Source of the DNA: an uncultured Collinsella sp.
GTDB lineage: Bacteria; Actinomycetota; Coriobacteriia; Coriobacteriales; Coriobacteriaceae
Reading direction: 5' to 3'
Length of the DNA: 27,150 bases
Assembly: GCA_900541145.1 (NCBI GenBank)
Contig: UQIH01000026.1
Coordinates: 1 to 27,150 of the forward strand
The notes under the pieces are model-generated. The model was not told the DNA's origin. It was given only the letters and a program-made list of their open reading frames with translations, and did not search any database. Shown here piece after piece: positions 1 through 6,917 of this stretch. The position numbers and the translations under genes are program-made. Position 1 is the first letter of the stretch; each line of letters opens with the position of its first letter.

Positions 1-47
1 CTACACACTGCATATCGTCGGCAGCGTCAGATGTGTATAAGAGACAG
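1..47 (+). other. Illumina Nextera i5 adapter left on the contig end (not genomic)
   Basis: Bases 1-6 (CTACAC) match the 3' end of the P5 arm, 7-14 (ACTGCATA) match the Nextera XT i5 index S506, 15-28 (TCGTCGGCAGCGTC) match the Nextera read-1 adapter, and 29-47 (AGATGTGTATAAGAGACAG) are the 19-bp Tn5 mosaic end. These follow one another exactly as in a tagmentation library molecule. The match is from memory of the published oligos. Organism sequence therefore starts at base 48. The ATG at 33 lies in the adapter and is not a gene start. Confidence 0.98.
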
Positions 48-539
48 ATCTATTGGCTCGCGCGCATGATTGATGCTGGGGAGGATCCTAAGTTTATCGC
101 TCGCCGTATTATGATTCACGCTTCTGAGGATGTTGGCAACGCCGACCCGCAGGCGCTTTTGGTGGCGCATGCCGCGTTTAAGTCTGCCGAGGTCATTGGC
201 TATCCTGAATGTCGCATTAACCTGGCACAAGCTGCGCTCTATGTGTGCTTGGCGCCTAAGTCGAATGCCTGCGAGGCCTCGATCGATGCGGCTCTGGCGG
301 ATATCCATAGCAGTGGCCTTCGTGAGGTGCCCAGCTATCTGCGCGATCGTCACCGCCCTGGTAGCGATGAGTACGGCGTGTACAAGTATCCGCACGATTA
401 TCCCGAAGGCTGGGTCGATCAGCGCTACTTGCCCGAAGGCCTGGAGCGTGGTGCCTTTTGGCAGCCTGCCGGCCGCGGTTGGGAAGAATGGCGCGTAGAG
501 CAAAGCGAACGCGACCGCAGCGGGAATTCACCGAAGTAG
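48..539 (+). CDS. rarA: RarA (MgsA) replication-associated recombination AAA+ ATPase, 3' part only
   Basis: The 163 visible codons are the C-terminal part of RarA/MgsA, an AAA+ ATPase related to clamp loaders that acts at stalled replication forks. The visible part begins IYWLARMIDAGEDPKFIARR and continues with an ASEDVGNADPQAL block, the conserved helical tetramerisation region of this family. It ends with the usual P.YLRD and Y.YPHDYPEGWV.Q.YLPEGL signatures. The Walker A and B ATPase core would lie upstream and is missing because the contig starts here, not because the gene is broken. The open frame continues into the adapter by chance, and an automatic caller would place a false start at base 33. 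A 100-base gap separates it from the DUF948-like gene. The family call is secure from the C-terminal motifs. Confidence 0.93.
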   Translation: MYWLARMIDAGEDPKFIARRIMIHASEDVGNADPQALLVAHAAFKSAEVIGYPECRINLAQAALYVCLAPKSNACEASIDAALADIHSSGLREVPSYLRDRHRPGSDEYGVYKYPHDYPEGWVDQRYLPEGLERGAFWQPAGRGWEEWRVEQSERDRSGNSPK

Positions 540-549
540 CTGCTGATAA

Positions 550-560
550 TTTTGTCCCAC
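550..560 (+). repeat. TTTTGTCCCAC motif, copy 1
   Basis: This 11-base word lies 11 bases after the rarA stop codon. The same 11-mer forms both arms of the inverted repeat after recN (17456-17466 and 17479-17489), and a 10-base near copy (TTTTGTCCCG) lies at 27047-27056. All copies are intergenic and just 3' of a gene. The function is unknown. Confidence 0.5.
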
Positions 561-581
561 GTTGCTGCTCTTGGCATGTTC

Positions 582-599
582 GGTCCCCTTTGGGGTACC
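582..599 (+). terminator. Weak hairpin after rarA
   Basis: GGTCCCC, a TTT loop and GGGGTACC pair with a single bulged base. No T-run follows, so this is at best a weak terminator or an mRNA end structure between rarA and the downstream operon. Confidence 0.25.
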
Positions 600-639
600 A
601 TGAAAAGCGTCTGTATTTCGATTCTTCCGGGAGGCTTGT

Positions 640-1230
640 ATGAGTCCCATTCAAATCGCCTTGCTGCTGCTCGCCGTTGCCGGCGTGTGGGCCATCGCTG
701 AGCTCGCGCTTACCCTGCGCAAGACCCGCAATGTTGTCGACTCGCTCGATAAGACCGTGAACGACCTCAACAACACCATCGCCGAGGCTCAGCCTGTGGT
801 GGCAAAGCTCGATGGCGCTGTCGATGAGCTTACGCCGGCGCTTGCCCAGATGGAGCCGCTCCTCAAGTCGAGCAAGACCGCCGTCGACGCCCTTACCTCC
901 AATCTCGTAGAGGTCGAAGCCGTGGTTCGCGATATTTCCGAGGTCACCGGCAGTATGGCCGAGGCCAGCAATGCCGTGTCGAGTGTGACCGACTCCGCTG
1001 CCGGTGCCGTGCAGAAACTCTTTAACAAGGTGAAGACTCCCGCGGCCGACGCCGAGCGCAAGCTTTCCGCTGCCGAAGAAGCCGAGCAGCCGACCGAGCG
1101 TGTCCTGATTGGCGAAGCCGGGGACGAGGTCGCCGAAGGCGACGATGATGGTCAGAAGCCTGCTGGAAAGCCGACTCAGTATTACACCTACACCCCCGCC
1201 CAGACCTCCGAGGAGTCCTGCGATGAGTAG
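640..1230 (+). CDS. DUF948-like membrane-anchored coiled-coil protein
   Basis: The 196-residue protein has one N-terminal hydrophobic helix (about residues 4-25) with almost no residues before it. A long Asp/Glu/Leu-rich helical stretch follows (about 26-145) with heptad-like spacing (VVDSLDKTVNDLNNTIAEAQ, then VDELTPALAQMEPLL). The tail is acidic and disordered (about 145-196). This is the architecture of DUF948 proteins, which are membrane-tethered coiled coils of unknown biochemical role, some of them known as general stress proteins. The ATG at 640 follows a GGGAGG ribosome binding site at 629-634. The last 8 bases overlap the RsbW-like gene, so the two are probably translationally coupled. 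Linkage to a SigB-type sigma factor fits a stress or envelope role, but that is inference. The DUF948 assignment rests on architecture rather than a diagnostic motif. Confidence 0.7.
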   Translation: MSPIQIALLLLAVAGVWAIAELALTLRKTRNVVDSLDKTVNDLNNTIAEAQPVVAKLDGAVDELTPALAQMEPLLKSSKTAVDALTSNLVEVEAVVRDISEVTGSMAEASNAVSSVTDSAAGAVQKLFNKVKTPAADAERKLSAAEEAEQPTERVLIGEAGDEVAEGDDDGQKPAGKPTQYYTYTPAQTSEESCDE

Positions 1231-1600
1231 CGAAGCAACCTGCCCCATTACGCTGACCGTTGCCGGTGACCCGCGTCTCGCTCGCCTTGTGCGCATGACG
1301 GCAGCCAACGTTGGTGCCCTGTGCTCTATGTCTGTCGATCGCATTGAGGACATCCGCATGGCTGCCGAGGAGGCTTTCATTTTTGGTTGCACCGCGGTCG
1401 ACTGCGACGACATCACCATCAAATTCGATGTCGATGAGACCCACGTTGGCATGACTATTACCTTTGGCGATCAGGCTACGGTCGATGAAGACGACCAGGC
1501 TGCGGTGTATGCCGAGCTCATCCTCGCGAGCGTGTGCGACTCCTACGAAAAGACTGCGGCGCCCCTGACGCTTTCCCTCGACCTCAAGGCGGATATCTAA
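1223..1600 (+). CDS. RsbW/SpoIIAB-fold anti-sigma-like protein lacking the ATP-site motifs
   Basis: The 125-residue protein sits directly before a SigB-type sigma gene, as RsbW and SpoIIAB do. Its helix IEDIRMAAEEAFIFGC (41-56) aligns with the N-box helix of those kinases, after which alternating strands (DITIKFDVDETHVGMTITFG) match the GHKL beta-sheet. The key residues differ: the Mg-binding Asn is Phe54, the DxGxG box reads as GDQATV, and the second glycine box reads as AELILASV. Only the Glu of the N box (E50) remains. I infer an anti-sigma or scaffold protein that cannot use ATP normally, so kinase-type partner switching is unlikely. No RsbV/SpoIIAA-like antagonist is visible nearby. The ATG at 1223 has GAGGAG at 1210-1215; an in-frame ATG at 1109 would extend deep into the upstream gene and add low-complexity sequence. 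Confidence 0.65.
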   Translation: MSSEATCPITLTVAGDPRLARLVRMTAANVGALCSMSVDRIEDIRMAAEEAFIFGCTAVDCDDITIKFDVDETHVGMTITFGDQATVDEDDQAAVYAELILASVCDSYEKTAAPLTLSLDLKADI

Positions 1601-1601
1601 T

Positions 1602-2393
1602 ATGACCGAACGTTCCCGGAGCGGCAAGACCGCTTGGGACAAGGAGAAAACCCGCGAGCTGTTTCGTCGTTACAAGGAGACCGGTGATCCGGACGCCCGT
1701 GAGCAGCTCGTCATGTCCCATATGAACCTGGTAAGGTTTCTTGCCAACAAATTTAAGAATCGCGGCGAGCCGCTCGACGACCTCATGCAGGTCGGCTATC
1801 TGGGCTTGCTCAAGGCTATCGACCGTTTTGATCCCGAGCGCGGACTCGAGTTCACGACGTTTGCGACACCCACTATCCTGGGCGAGATCAAACGCCATTT
1901 TCGCGACAAGGGCTGGAGTGTGCGCGTACCGCGTCGTCTGCAGGAGCTCTCGGCCAAGGTCAACCAGGCTACTGACAAACTTACCAACGAGCTGCAGCGT
2001 TCGCCCAAGGTTGAGGAGATCGCTGAGTATCTAGATGTGACTGTCGATGAGGTCCTCGAGGCTATGGAATCGTCTTCGGCCTATACCTCGGTGCCCATCG
2101 AGGCTCCTGGTGCGTCCGATTCCGACGATGCCCCTTCGATTCTCGACCGTTACGCCGACGACGACAACGAGCTCGACTTTACCGATGACCGCCTAGTGAT
2201 TGAGGAAGCCATCCGTGATTTCTCGCCGCGCGAGCGCGAGGTGATCGAGCTGCGCTTTGTGAAGGGCATGACCCAGATCGAGATCGCCAAGAAGCTGGGT
2301 ATTTCTCAGGTGCAGGTTTCGCGTCTGCTGCGCCGCACGCTTAAGAAGATTCAGGACAAGATCGACCCCGACGGAGTGATGATTCGTTCATGA
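1602..2393 (+). CDS. SigB/SigF/SigG-family RNA polymerase sigma factor
   Basis: The 263-residue protein is a group 3 sigma factor. Region 2 (about 35-105) contains HMNLVRFLANKF, the DDLMQVGYLGLLKAIDRFDP core-binding motif and FTTFATPTILGEIKRHFRDKGW for -10 recognition. SVRVPRRLQEL follows, as is typical of SigB/SigF. Region 3 spans about 115-165. Region 4 (about 205-255) contains FSPREREVIELRFVKGMTQIEIAKKLGISQVQVSRLLRR, whose final helix-turn-helix contacts the -35 element. The start at 1602 is one base after the stop of the RsbW-like gene, and its 3' end overlaps the permease gene as ATGA (2390-2393), so it is translationally coupled on both sides. Function in stress, stationary phase or envelope response is inferred from the family. 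The exact class (B or F) cannot be fixed from sequence alone. Confidence 0.92.
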   Translation: MTERSRSGKTAWDKEKTRELFRRYKETGDPDAREQLVMSHMNLVRFLANKFKNRGEPLDDLMQVGYLGLLKAIDRFDPERGLEFTTFATPTILGEIKRHFRDKGWSVRVPRRLQELSAKVNQATDKLTNELQRSPKVEEIAEYLDVTVDEVLEAMESSSAYTSVPIEAPGASDSDDAPSILDRYADDDNELDFTDDRLVIEEAIRDFSPREREVIELRFVKGMTQIEIAKKLGISQVQVSRLLRRTLKKIQDKIDPDGVMIRS

Positions 2394-3802
2394 GTGAACA
2401 CCCCCAACAAACCGATCGCGTGCTGCGCGACACCCGCATTCTGACGCTTCGCATTTGGGCTGTTGTCGGCTGCATTGTCATCGCCGCTGTCATCTTTAAC
2501 CTTATGGGCATCCTGGCGCCGGTTATCGAGTTTCTTGCCGTCGGTTCCATCATTGCCTTTGTGATGTCCCCGATCACCAACTGGCTCGAGCACCATGGCG
2601 TGAATCGCGGCATCGGTTCGCTTATCGCGCTTATTGTTGTTGTTGCCGTGCTCGTCGGTGTCGTTTGCATCTTGTCGCCGATTCTCTTTGGTCAGATCAT
2701 GGAAGTCCTGAGCCGCCTGCCCGAGCAGCTTCGTGTTGCGGGTGGCGATCTCAATGAGATGATCTCGCATGCCAAGACGCTCAATAACACGCCGCTCAAG
2801 GAGTATTTGGACGATAATCTTTCGTCGCTGGTTACCGTGGCATCGAAGTATGTGTCTCAGATTGCTGCCGAGCTTGGCCGCGGTGTGTTCCCGCTCATCA
2901 CCAATACAGCCTCGCAGTTGTTCGTGATCTTCCTTGGTCTGGTGCTTGCCTACTGGATGGCCTGCGACTACCCTCGCATGCATCACGAGATTTGCACCAT
3001 CATCGGTCAGGAGAAGGAGACCTCGTACCGCTTTATGGTCGCCATCCTCTCTCGCTCTGTCGGCGGCTACATGCGCGGTATGGTCGTGACGTCCATCTGC
3101 GGTGGTTTCCTCGCCTTTATCGGTTTTATGATCATCGGTCATCCGTATGCGGCGCTCATGGCTATCTTCACTGGCATCATGCACTTGGTTCCGGTCGTCG
3201 GTCCCTGCGTGAGCGCGGCAATCGCCACGGTACTCGGCTTTATGTTCAGCCCCATGTTGGCGTTATGGACGCTCATCGTGACGATGGTCGCGCAAAACGT
3301 CACCGACAATGTGATTTCGCCTAAGGTCATGCAGAGCTCAGTGCAGGTGCATCCCATTATGAGCCTCACGGCTCTCGTTATTGGTTCGGCACTCATGGGG
3401 CCCATCGGCATGATTATTGCCATCCCGCTTTGTGCGGCCCTCAAGGGCATCTTCGTGTACTTCTTTGAGAATGAGACCGGCCGTCAGCTTGTGGCCTATG
3501 ACGGAGCCGTGTTTAAGGGCACGCCGTACCGCGATGCCGATGGCAACCCGGTCGCCGCCTACGACGCGCTCGGCGACGACACCTTCATCTATGAGTCCGA
3601 GCTCATCGGTAACGAGACTGCGCCCGAGGCCCAGGCCATGCCCAAACCCGAGCTCGATAATCCCTGGATGAAGCTCTCGGGCCTTCAGCCCGATGCTACG
3701 GGCTTTTTCAAGAATCCCTTCGCCAAAGACGACGATTTCAATATGAACGACGACACCAAAACCGGCATCGACGGCTCCATGGACGATTCGGATTCTAAAT
3801 AG
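2390..3802 (+). CDS. AI-2E-family (UPF0118) integral membrane transporter
   Basis: The 470-residue protein begins with two closely spaced hydrophobic helices (about 20-65) and a third (about 80-105). A soluble segment of about 70 residues follows. Further helices include LFVIFLGLVLAYWMACDYPR, the family block HLVPVVGPCVSAAIATVLGF, and PIMSLTALVIGSALMGPIGMIIAIPLCAALKGIF (ending near 365). This order is that of the AI-2E/UPF0118 permeases, which include TqsA and Na+/H+ antiporter members, so the substrate cannot be told. An acidic cytosolic tail of about 105 residues (DDDFNMNDDTK near the end) is longer than usual. It shares ATGA with the sigma gene and ends 6 bases from the convergent small gene. 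Co-transcription with the sigma factor suggests it belongs to the same regulatory unit. Confidence 0.88.
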   Translation: MSEHPQQTDRVLRDTRILTLRIWAVVGCIVIAAVIFNLMGILAPVIEFLAVGSIIAFVMSPITNWLEHHGVNRGIGSLIALIVVVAVLVGVVCILSPILFGQIMEVLSRLPEQLRVAGGDLNEMISHAKTLNNTPLKEYLDDNLSSLVTVASKYVSQIAAELGRGVFPLITNTASQLFVIFLGLVLAYWMACDYPRMHHEICTIIGQEKETSYRFMVAILSRSVGGYMRGMVVTSICGGFLAFIGFMIIGHPYAALMAIFTGIMHLVPVVGPCVSAAIATVLGFMFSPMLALWTLIVTMVAQNVTDNVISPKVMQSSVQVHPIMSLTALVIGSALMGPIGMIIAIPLCAALKGIFVYFFENETGRQLVAYDGAVFKGTPYRDADGNPVAAYDALGDDTFIYESELIGNETAPEAQAMPKPELDNPWMKLSGLQPDATGFFKNPFAKDDDFNMNDDTKTGIDGSMDDSDSK

Positions 3803-3808
3803 GTTCTA

Positions 3809-4048
3809 TTAACGTTTCTTGAAGTTGTAAATGACAAGAAACGCGACCAAAGCGATTGATAAGGGGCCGGCTACATAGAAAAAGAGAACGTCAATTGCGC
3901 GTAGAGTGTAATAAGCCTTATCGCCGGACATTACTGTATACAATACGTATCCAAATGATGGTTGGTTTGCGTACCAGCATGAGAAGGCTAAGAGCGCTAA
4001 AAGTGCTACAACCAGAAGTGCATTCAGGACAAATCGTTTGCTTTTCAT
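3809..4048 (-). CDS. Small hypothetical protein with two transmembrane helices
   Basis: I do not recognise this 79-residue protein. It begins MKSKRFVLNALLVVALLALL, with one helix at about 6-26, a short extracytoplasmic loop with several Tyr (SFGYVLYTVMSGDKAYYTL) and a second helix at about 52-73 that ends in the basic tail NFKKR. The ATG at 4048 has a strong GGAAGGAG site 6 bases away; the in-frame ATG 33 bases upstream has none. A perfect TATAAT on the minus strand lies at 4086-4081. The DNA is visibly more AT-rich than its neighbours and the gene is the only minus-strand one between rarA and recN. Both facts suggest later acquisition or fast evolution. It may be a small immunity-like or stress membrane protein, but nothing here proves a role. 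Confidence 0.65.
   Translation of the reverse strand: MKSKRFVLNALLVVALLALLAFSCWYANQPSFGYVLYTVMSGDKAYYTLRAIDVLFFYVAGPLSIALVAFLVIYNFKKR
3813..3843. repeat. 9-bp inverted repeat at a convergent gene end
   Basis: CGTTTCTTG (3813-3821) and CAAGAAACG (3835-3843) are perfect complements around a 13-nt loop. They lie in the last codons of the small minus-strand gene, just beyond the convergent permease gene. The position suits a transcript-end structure, but no T-run follows on either strand. Confidence 0.4.
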
Positions 4049-4080
4049 CGATCGCTCCTTCCGGGTGAATCTTATATGCA

Positions 4081-4086
4081 ATTATA
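4081..4086 (-). promoter_or_regulatory. Perfect -10 box for the small minus-strand gene
   Basis: Read on the minus strand this is TATAAT, about 33 bases before the ATG at 4048, giving a short leader with the GGAAGGAG site. The -35 region at normal spacing is poor; a TTGAAA lies too close (11 bases). Confidence 0.45.
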
Positions 4087-4140
4087 CAGCAGTCCTTTTT
4101 CAAAGGATCGCGCAGTACTTAATAACGTGCACTTTCGCTG

Positions 4141-4170
4141 GAGGGTCGCTGTTTGGCGACCCTCTTTTTT
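4141..4170 (+). terminator. Rho-independent terminator upstream of alaS
   Basis: GAGGGTCGC (4141-4149) pairs perfectly with GCGACCCTC (4156-4164) around a 6-nt loop, followed directly by six T. No + strand gene ends nearby. It must stop read-through from the permease operon (antisense to the small gene), end an unannotated RNA, or act in the alaS leader. Confidence 0.88.
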
Positions 4171-4196
4171 GCACAGGCGCGGCGGGATGGTAATAT
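4169..4196 (+). promoter_or_regulatory. Candidate alaS promoter
   Basis: A TTGCAC -35-like hexamer (4169-4174) lies 16 bases before TAATAT (4191-4196), right after the terminator T-run. Transcription would begin near 4203, about 40 bases before the alaS start. The -10 is good and the -35 is weak. Confidence 0.4.
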
Positions 4197-4242
4197 CGTT
4201 ACGTTTGAACTGTTTCGATGTGAAACCGAGGAGATTCCCTCT

Positions 4243-6900
4243 ATGAGTGCTGACTACCCGTCAATGACTACGGCCGAGATTCGCTCTAAGTTCCTCAACT
4301 TCTTTGAGGAGCGCGGTCTTAAGCTCTATCCTTCTTCGTCCCTCGTCCCCGACGATCCTTCGCTGCTGCTTGCCAACGCTGGCATGAACCAGTTTAAGGA
4401 GTACTACCAGGGCAAGAAGACCATGAAGGAGATCGGCGCTATCTCCTGCCAGAAGTGCGTCCGCACCAACGACATCGATTGCATCGGCGAGGACGGCCGT
4501 CACCTGTCGTTCTTCGAGATGCTCGGCGATTTCTCTTTTGGCGGCGTTTCCAAGGAGCAGGCTTGCGCCTGGGCCTTTGAGCTCATCACCAAGGAGTTCA
4601 AGCTGCCGCTCGACCGCCTGTACTTTACCGTCTTTACCGAGGACGACGAGACCCACGACGTGTGGCGTTCTCTGGGCGTTGCCGAGGACCACATCTCCCG
4701 CCTGGGCGAGGACGACAACTTCTGGGCCGCTGGCCCCACCGGCCCCTGCGGTCCGTGCTCCGAGATCTACTTTGATATGGGCGAGGAGGTCGGCTGCGGC
4801 AGCCCCGACTGCAAGCCCGGCTGCGACTGCGACCGCTTCCTTGAGTTCTGGAACCTCGTGTTTACCCAGTACGACCGTCAGGAGGACGGCTCCATGCCGG
4901 AGCTGCCGCACCGCAACCTCGATACGGGCATGGGCCTGGAGCGCATGGCTGCTATCATGCAGCACAAGACCGCCAATTACGACGGCGATCTGATGCAGCA
5001 CCTCATCAAGCTGGGCGAGGAGATCAGCGGCAAGACCTATGACGCCGACGATTACTCCGGCGCCAGCCGTTCTCTTCGCATCATCGCCGACCACTCCCGT
5101 GCCGTCGACTTCATGATCTCTGACGGCATCCTGCCCGGTAACGAGGGTCGCGAGTACGTCCTTCGCCGCCTGCTCCGCCGCGCCGTGTTTCACGGTCGCC
5201 TGCTGGGCATCGAGGGCGCCTTCCTGACCAAGTTTATCGACGAGGTCAACGCTCAGATGGGCGAGGCCTATCCTGAGCTGCTCAAGAACGTCGCGCTCGT
5301 CAAGGGTATCGTCGCCTCCGAGGAGGAGCGCTTCTCCACGACGCTCGACAACGGTCGCGTCTACCTGGACGAGGCCCTGGCCGCGCTCGCCGACGGCGCC
5401 GTCCTTCCGGGCGACGTTGCCTTTAAGCTGCACGACACCTTTGGTTTCCCTATTGACCTGACTGTCGAGATCGCCGGCGCTGCTGGCCACGACGTCGACA
5501 TGGACGGCTTCACCGCCTGCATGGAGGACCAGAAGGCCCGCGCTCGTGCCAACGCCAAGGGCGATGCCTGGGGCAGCTTCAACGACGTGTGGGTCGAGCT
5601 TTCCGACAAGGTCGTCGCGACCGAGTTCGACGGCTATGACAACGATGCGATCGAGGGTGCCAAGGTTGTCGCCATCGTTCGCAACGGCGAGTCCGTCGAG
5701 TCCGCTGCCGCCGGCGAGGACGTCGAGGTCGTGCTCGACCGCACCCCGTTCTACGCCGAGATGGGTGGCCAGCAGGGCGATGCCGGCGAGCTTTCCGCCG
5801 AGGGCGTTTCGCTGACCGTTTCCGATACCGAGAACCACAACGGCCTGTATGCTCACGTCGCCCACGTTGCCGAGGGCACGCTGGCCGTCGGTGCTACCGT
5901 GACCGCCGCGCTCGACGCCGAGCGCCGTGGCTTCCTGCGCCGCAACCACACCGCCACGCACCTGCTCGACGCCGCCCTTAAGCAGGTCCTGGGCGAGCAC
6001 GTCTCCCAGGCCGGCTCGCTGGTGACGCCCGAGCACCTGCGCTTTGACTTTACGCACTTCGAGGCCCTGTCCTCCGAGCAGCTCAAGGCTGTCGAGGACC
6101 TGGTCAACCAGCAGATCTTCGCTTCCAAGCCGGTCGTGACCCGTGTCATGGGCATCGACGAGGCTAAGGCTGCCGGCGCTGTCGCTCTGTTTGGCGAGAA
6201 GTACGGCGATGTCGTCCGCGTCGTCTCCGTGGGCGCCGAGGACCAGCCGTTCTCCCGCGAGCTCTGCGGTGGCACGCACGCTGCCAACACTGCTGAGATT
6301 GGCCTGTTCAAGATCATTTCCGAGTCCTCTACGGGCTCGAATGTCCGTCGTATCGAGGCCGTGACCTCTAAGGGTGCTCTCGACTATATGGCCGACCGCC
6401 TGGCGCTCGTCGACGCCGCCGCCGCTGCGCTCAAGTGCCGCGTAGACGAGGTTCCCGCCCGCGTGGAGAACCTGCAGGCCGAGCTGCGCGAGACGTCCAA
6501 TAAGCTCAAGAAGGCTCTGACCGGTGGCTCCTCCGACGCCATTTCCAGCGCCATCGAGGGCGCCGTCGAGCTCGACGGCTATAATCTCGTTGTCGCTGAG
6601 CTCCAGGGCCTTGAGGCTGCCGACCTGCGCAACGTATGGGATACCGTGCATCAGAAGGTCGCCGGCCCTGTCGCTTGTGTCGTCGCCAGCGTGACTGAGA
6701 AGGGCACTCCGGCCCTGCTCGCTGCCGGCTCCGATGACGCCGTCAAGGCCGGTTTCCACGCCGGTAACGTGATCAAGCAGATCGCGGGTCTGGTCGACGG
6801 TCGCGGTGGCGGTCGTCCCAACATGGCCCAGGCCGGTGGCAAGAATGCTGCCGGCATCGCCGATGCCCTCGCGGCCGCTAAGACCGCGCTCGGCGCCTAA
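4243..6900 (+). CDS. alaS: Alanyl-tRNA synthetase
   Basis: The 885-residue class II synthetase attaches alanine to tRNA-Ala in the cytoplasm. The N-terminal catalytic core starts MTTAEIRSKFLNFFEERGLK and contains FFEMLGDFSFG and GPTGPCGPCSEIYFD. The tRNA-recognition helices include RLLRRAVFHGRLLG. The editing domain, which clears mischarged serine and glycine, has the zinc motif HTATH (569-573) and CGGTH (675-679). The C-terminal DHHA1 domain ends GRGGGRPNMAQAGG. Length is normal for the family. I chose ATG 4243 because GAGGAG lies at 4228-4233; ATG 4264 would also give a normal N-terminus but has no ribosome site, and ATG 4153 is inside the terminator. It heads a run of six genes to the aroB-like gene, with ruvX 17 bases downstream. 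Confidence 0.98.
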   Translation: MSADYPSMTTAEIRSKFLNFFEERGLKLYPSSSLVPDDPSLLLANAGMNQFKEYYQGKKTMKEIGAISCQKCVRTNDIDCIGEDGRHLSFFEMLGDFSFGGVSKEQACAWAFELITKEFKLPLDRLYFTVFTEDDETHDVWRSLGVAEDHISRLGEDDNFWAAGPTGPCGPCSEIYFDMGEEVGCGSPDCKPGCDCDRFLEFWNLVFTQYDRQEDGSMPELPHRNLDTGMGLERMAAIMQHKTANYDGDLMQHLIKLGEEISGKTYDADDYSGASRSLRIIADHSRAVDFMISDGILPGNEGREYVLRRLLRRAVFHGRLLGIEGAFLTKFIDEVNAQMGEAYPELLKNVALVKGIVASEEERFSTTLDNGRVYLDEALAALADGAVLPGDVAFKLHDTFGFPIDLTVEIAGAAGHDVDMDGFTACMEDQKARARANAKGDAWGSFNDVWVELSDKVVATEFDGYDNDAIEGAKVVAIVRNGESVESAAAGEDVEVVLDRTPFYAEMGGQQGDAGELSAEGVSLTVSDTENHNGLYAHVAHVAEGTLAVGATVTAALDAERRGFLRRNHTATHLLDAALKQVLGEHVSQAGSLVTPEHLRFDFTHFEALSSEQLKAVEDLVNQQIFASKPVVTRVMGIDEAKAAGAVALFGEKYGDVVRVVSVGAEDQPFSRELCGGTHAANTAEIGLFKIISESSTGSNVRRIEAVTSKGALDYMADRLALVDAAAAALKCRVDEVPARVENLQAELRETSNKLKKALTGGSSDAISSAIEGAVELDGYNLVVAELQGLEAADLRNVWDTVHQKVAGPVACVVASVTEKGTPALLAAGSDDAVKAGFHAGNVIKQIAGLVDGRGGGRPNMAQAGGKNAAGIADALAAAKTALGA

Positions 6901-6917
6901 GAATCTAAGAAGTCGCT

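Noticed and set aside
579..598. SigB-type promoter (GTT and GGGTA elements) before the DUF948 gene
   Set aside because: The two elements are too close together (about 8 bases against the usual 12-14) and overlap a hairpin.
256..1452. A 398-codon minus-strand frame over rarA, DUF948 and the RsbW-like gene
   Set aside because: It spans three + strand genes that overlap in the expected way and has compositional bias typical of antisense frames.
4141..4242. T-box riboswitch upstream of alaS
   Set aside because: The hairpin and T-run resemble an attenuator, but the conserved T-box bulge sequence (AGGGTGGNACCGCG) is absent.
4261..6759. An 832-codon open frame on the minus strand across alaS
   Set aside because: It is an antisense shadow produced by GC-rich codon bias. 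alaS itself is certain, and the antisense product has low-complexity Leu/Gly/Val/Asp content with no recognisable domain.
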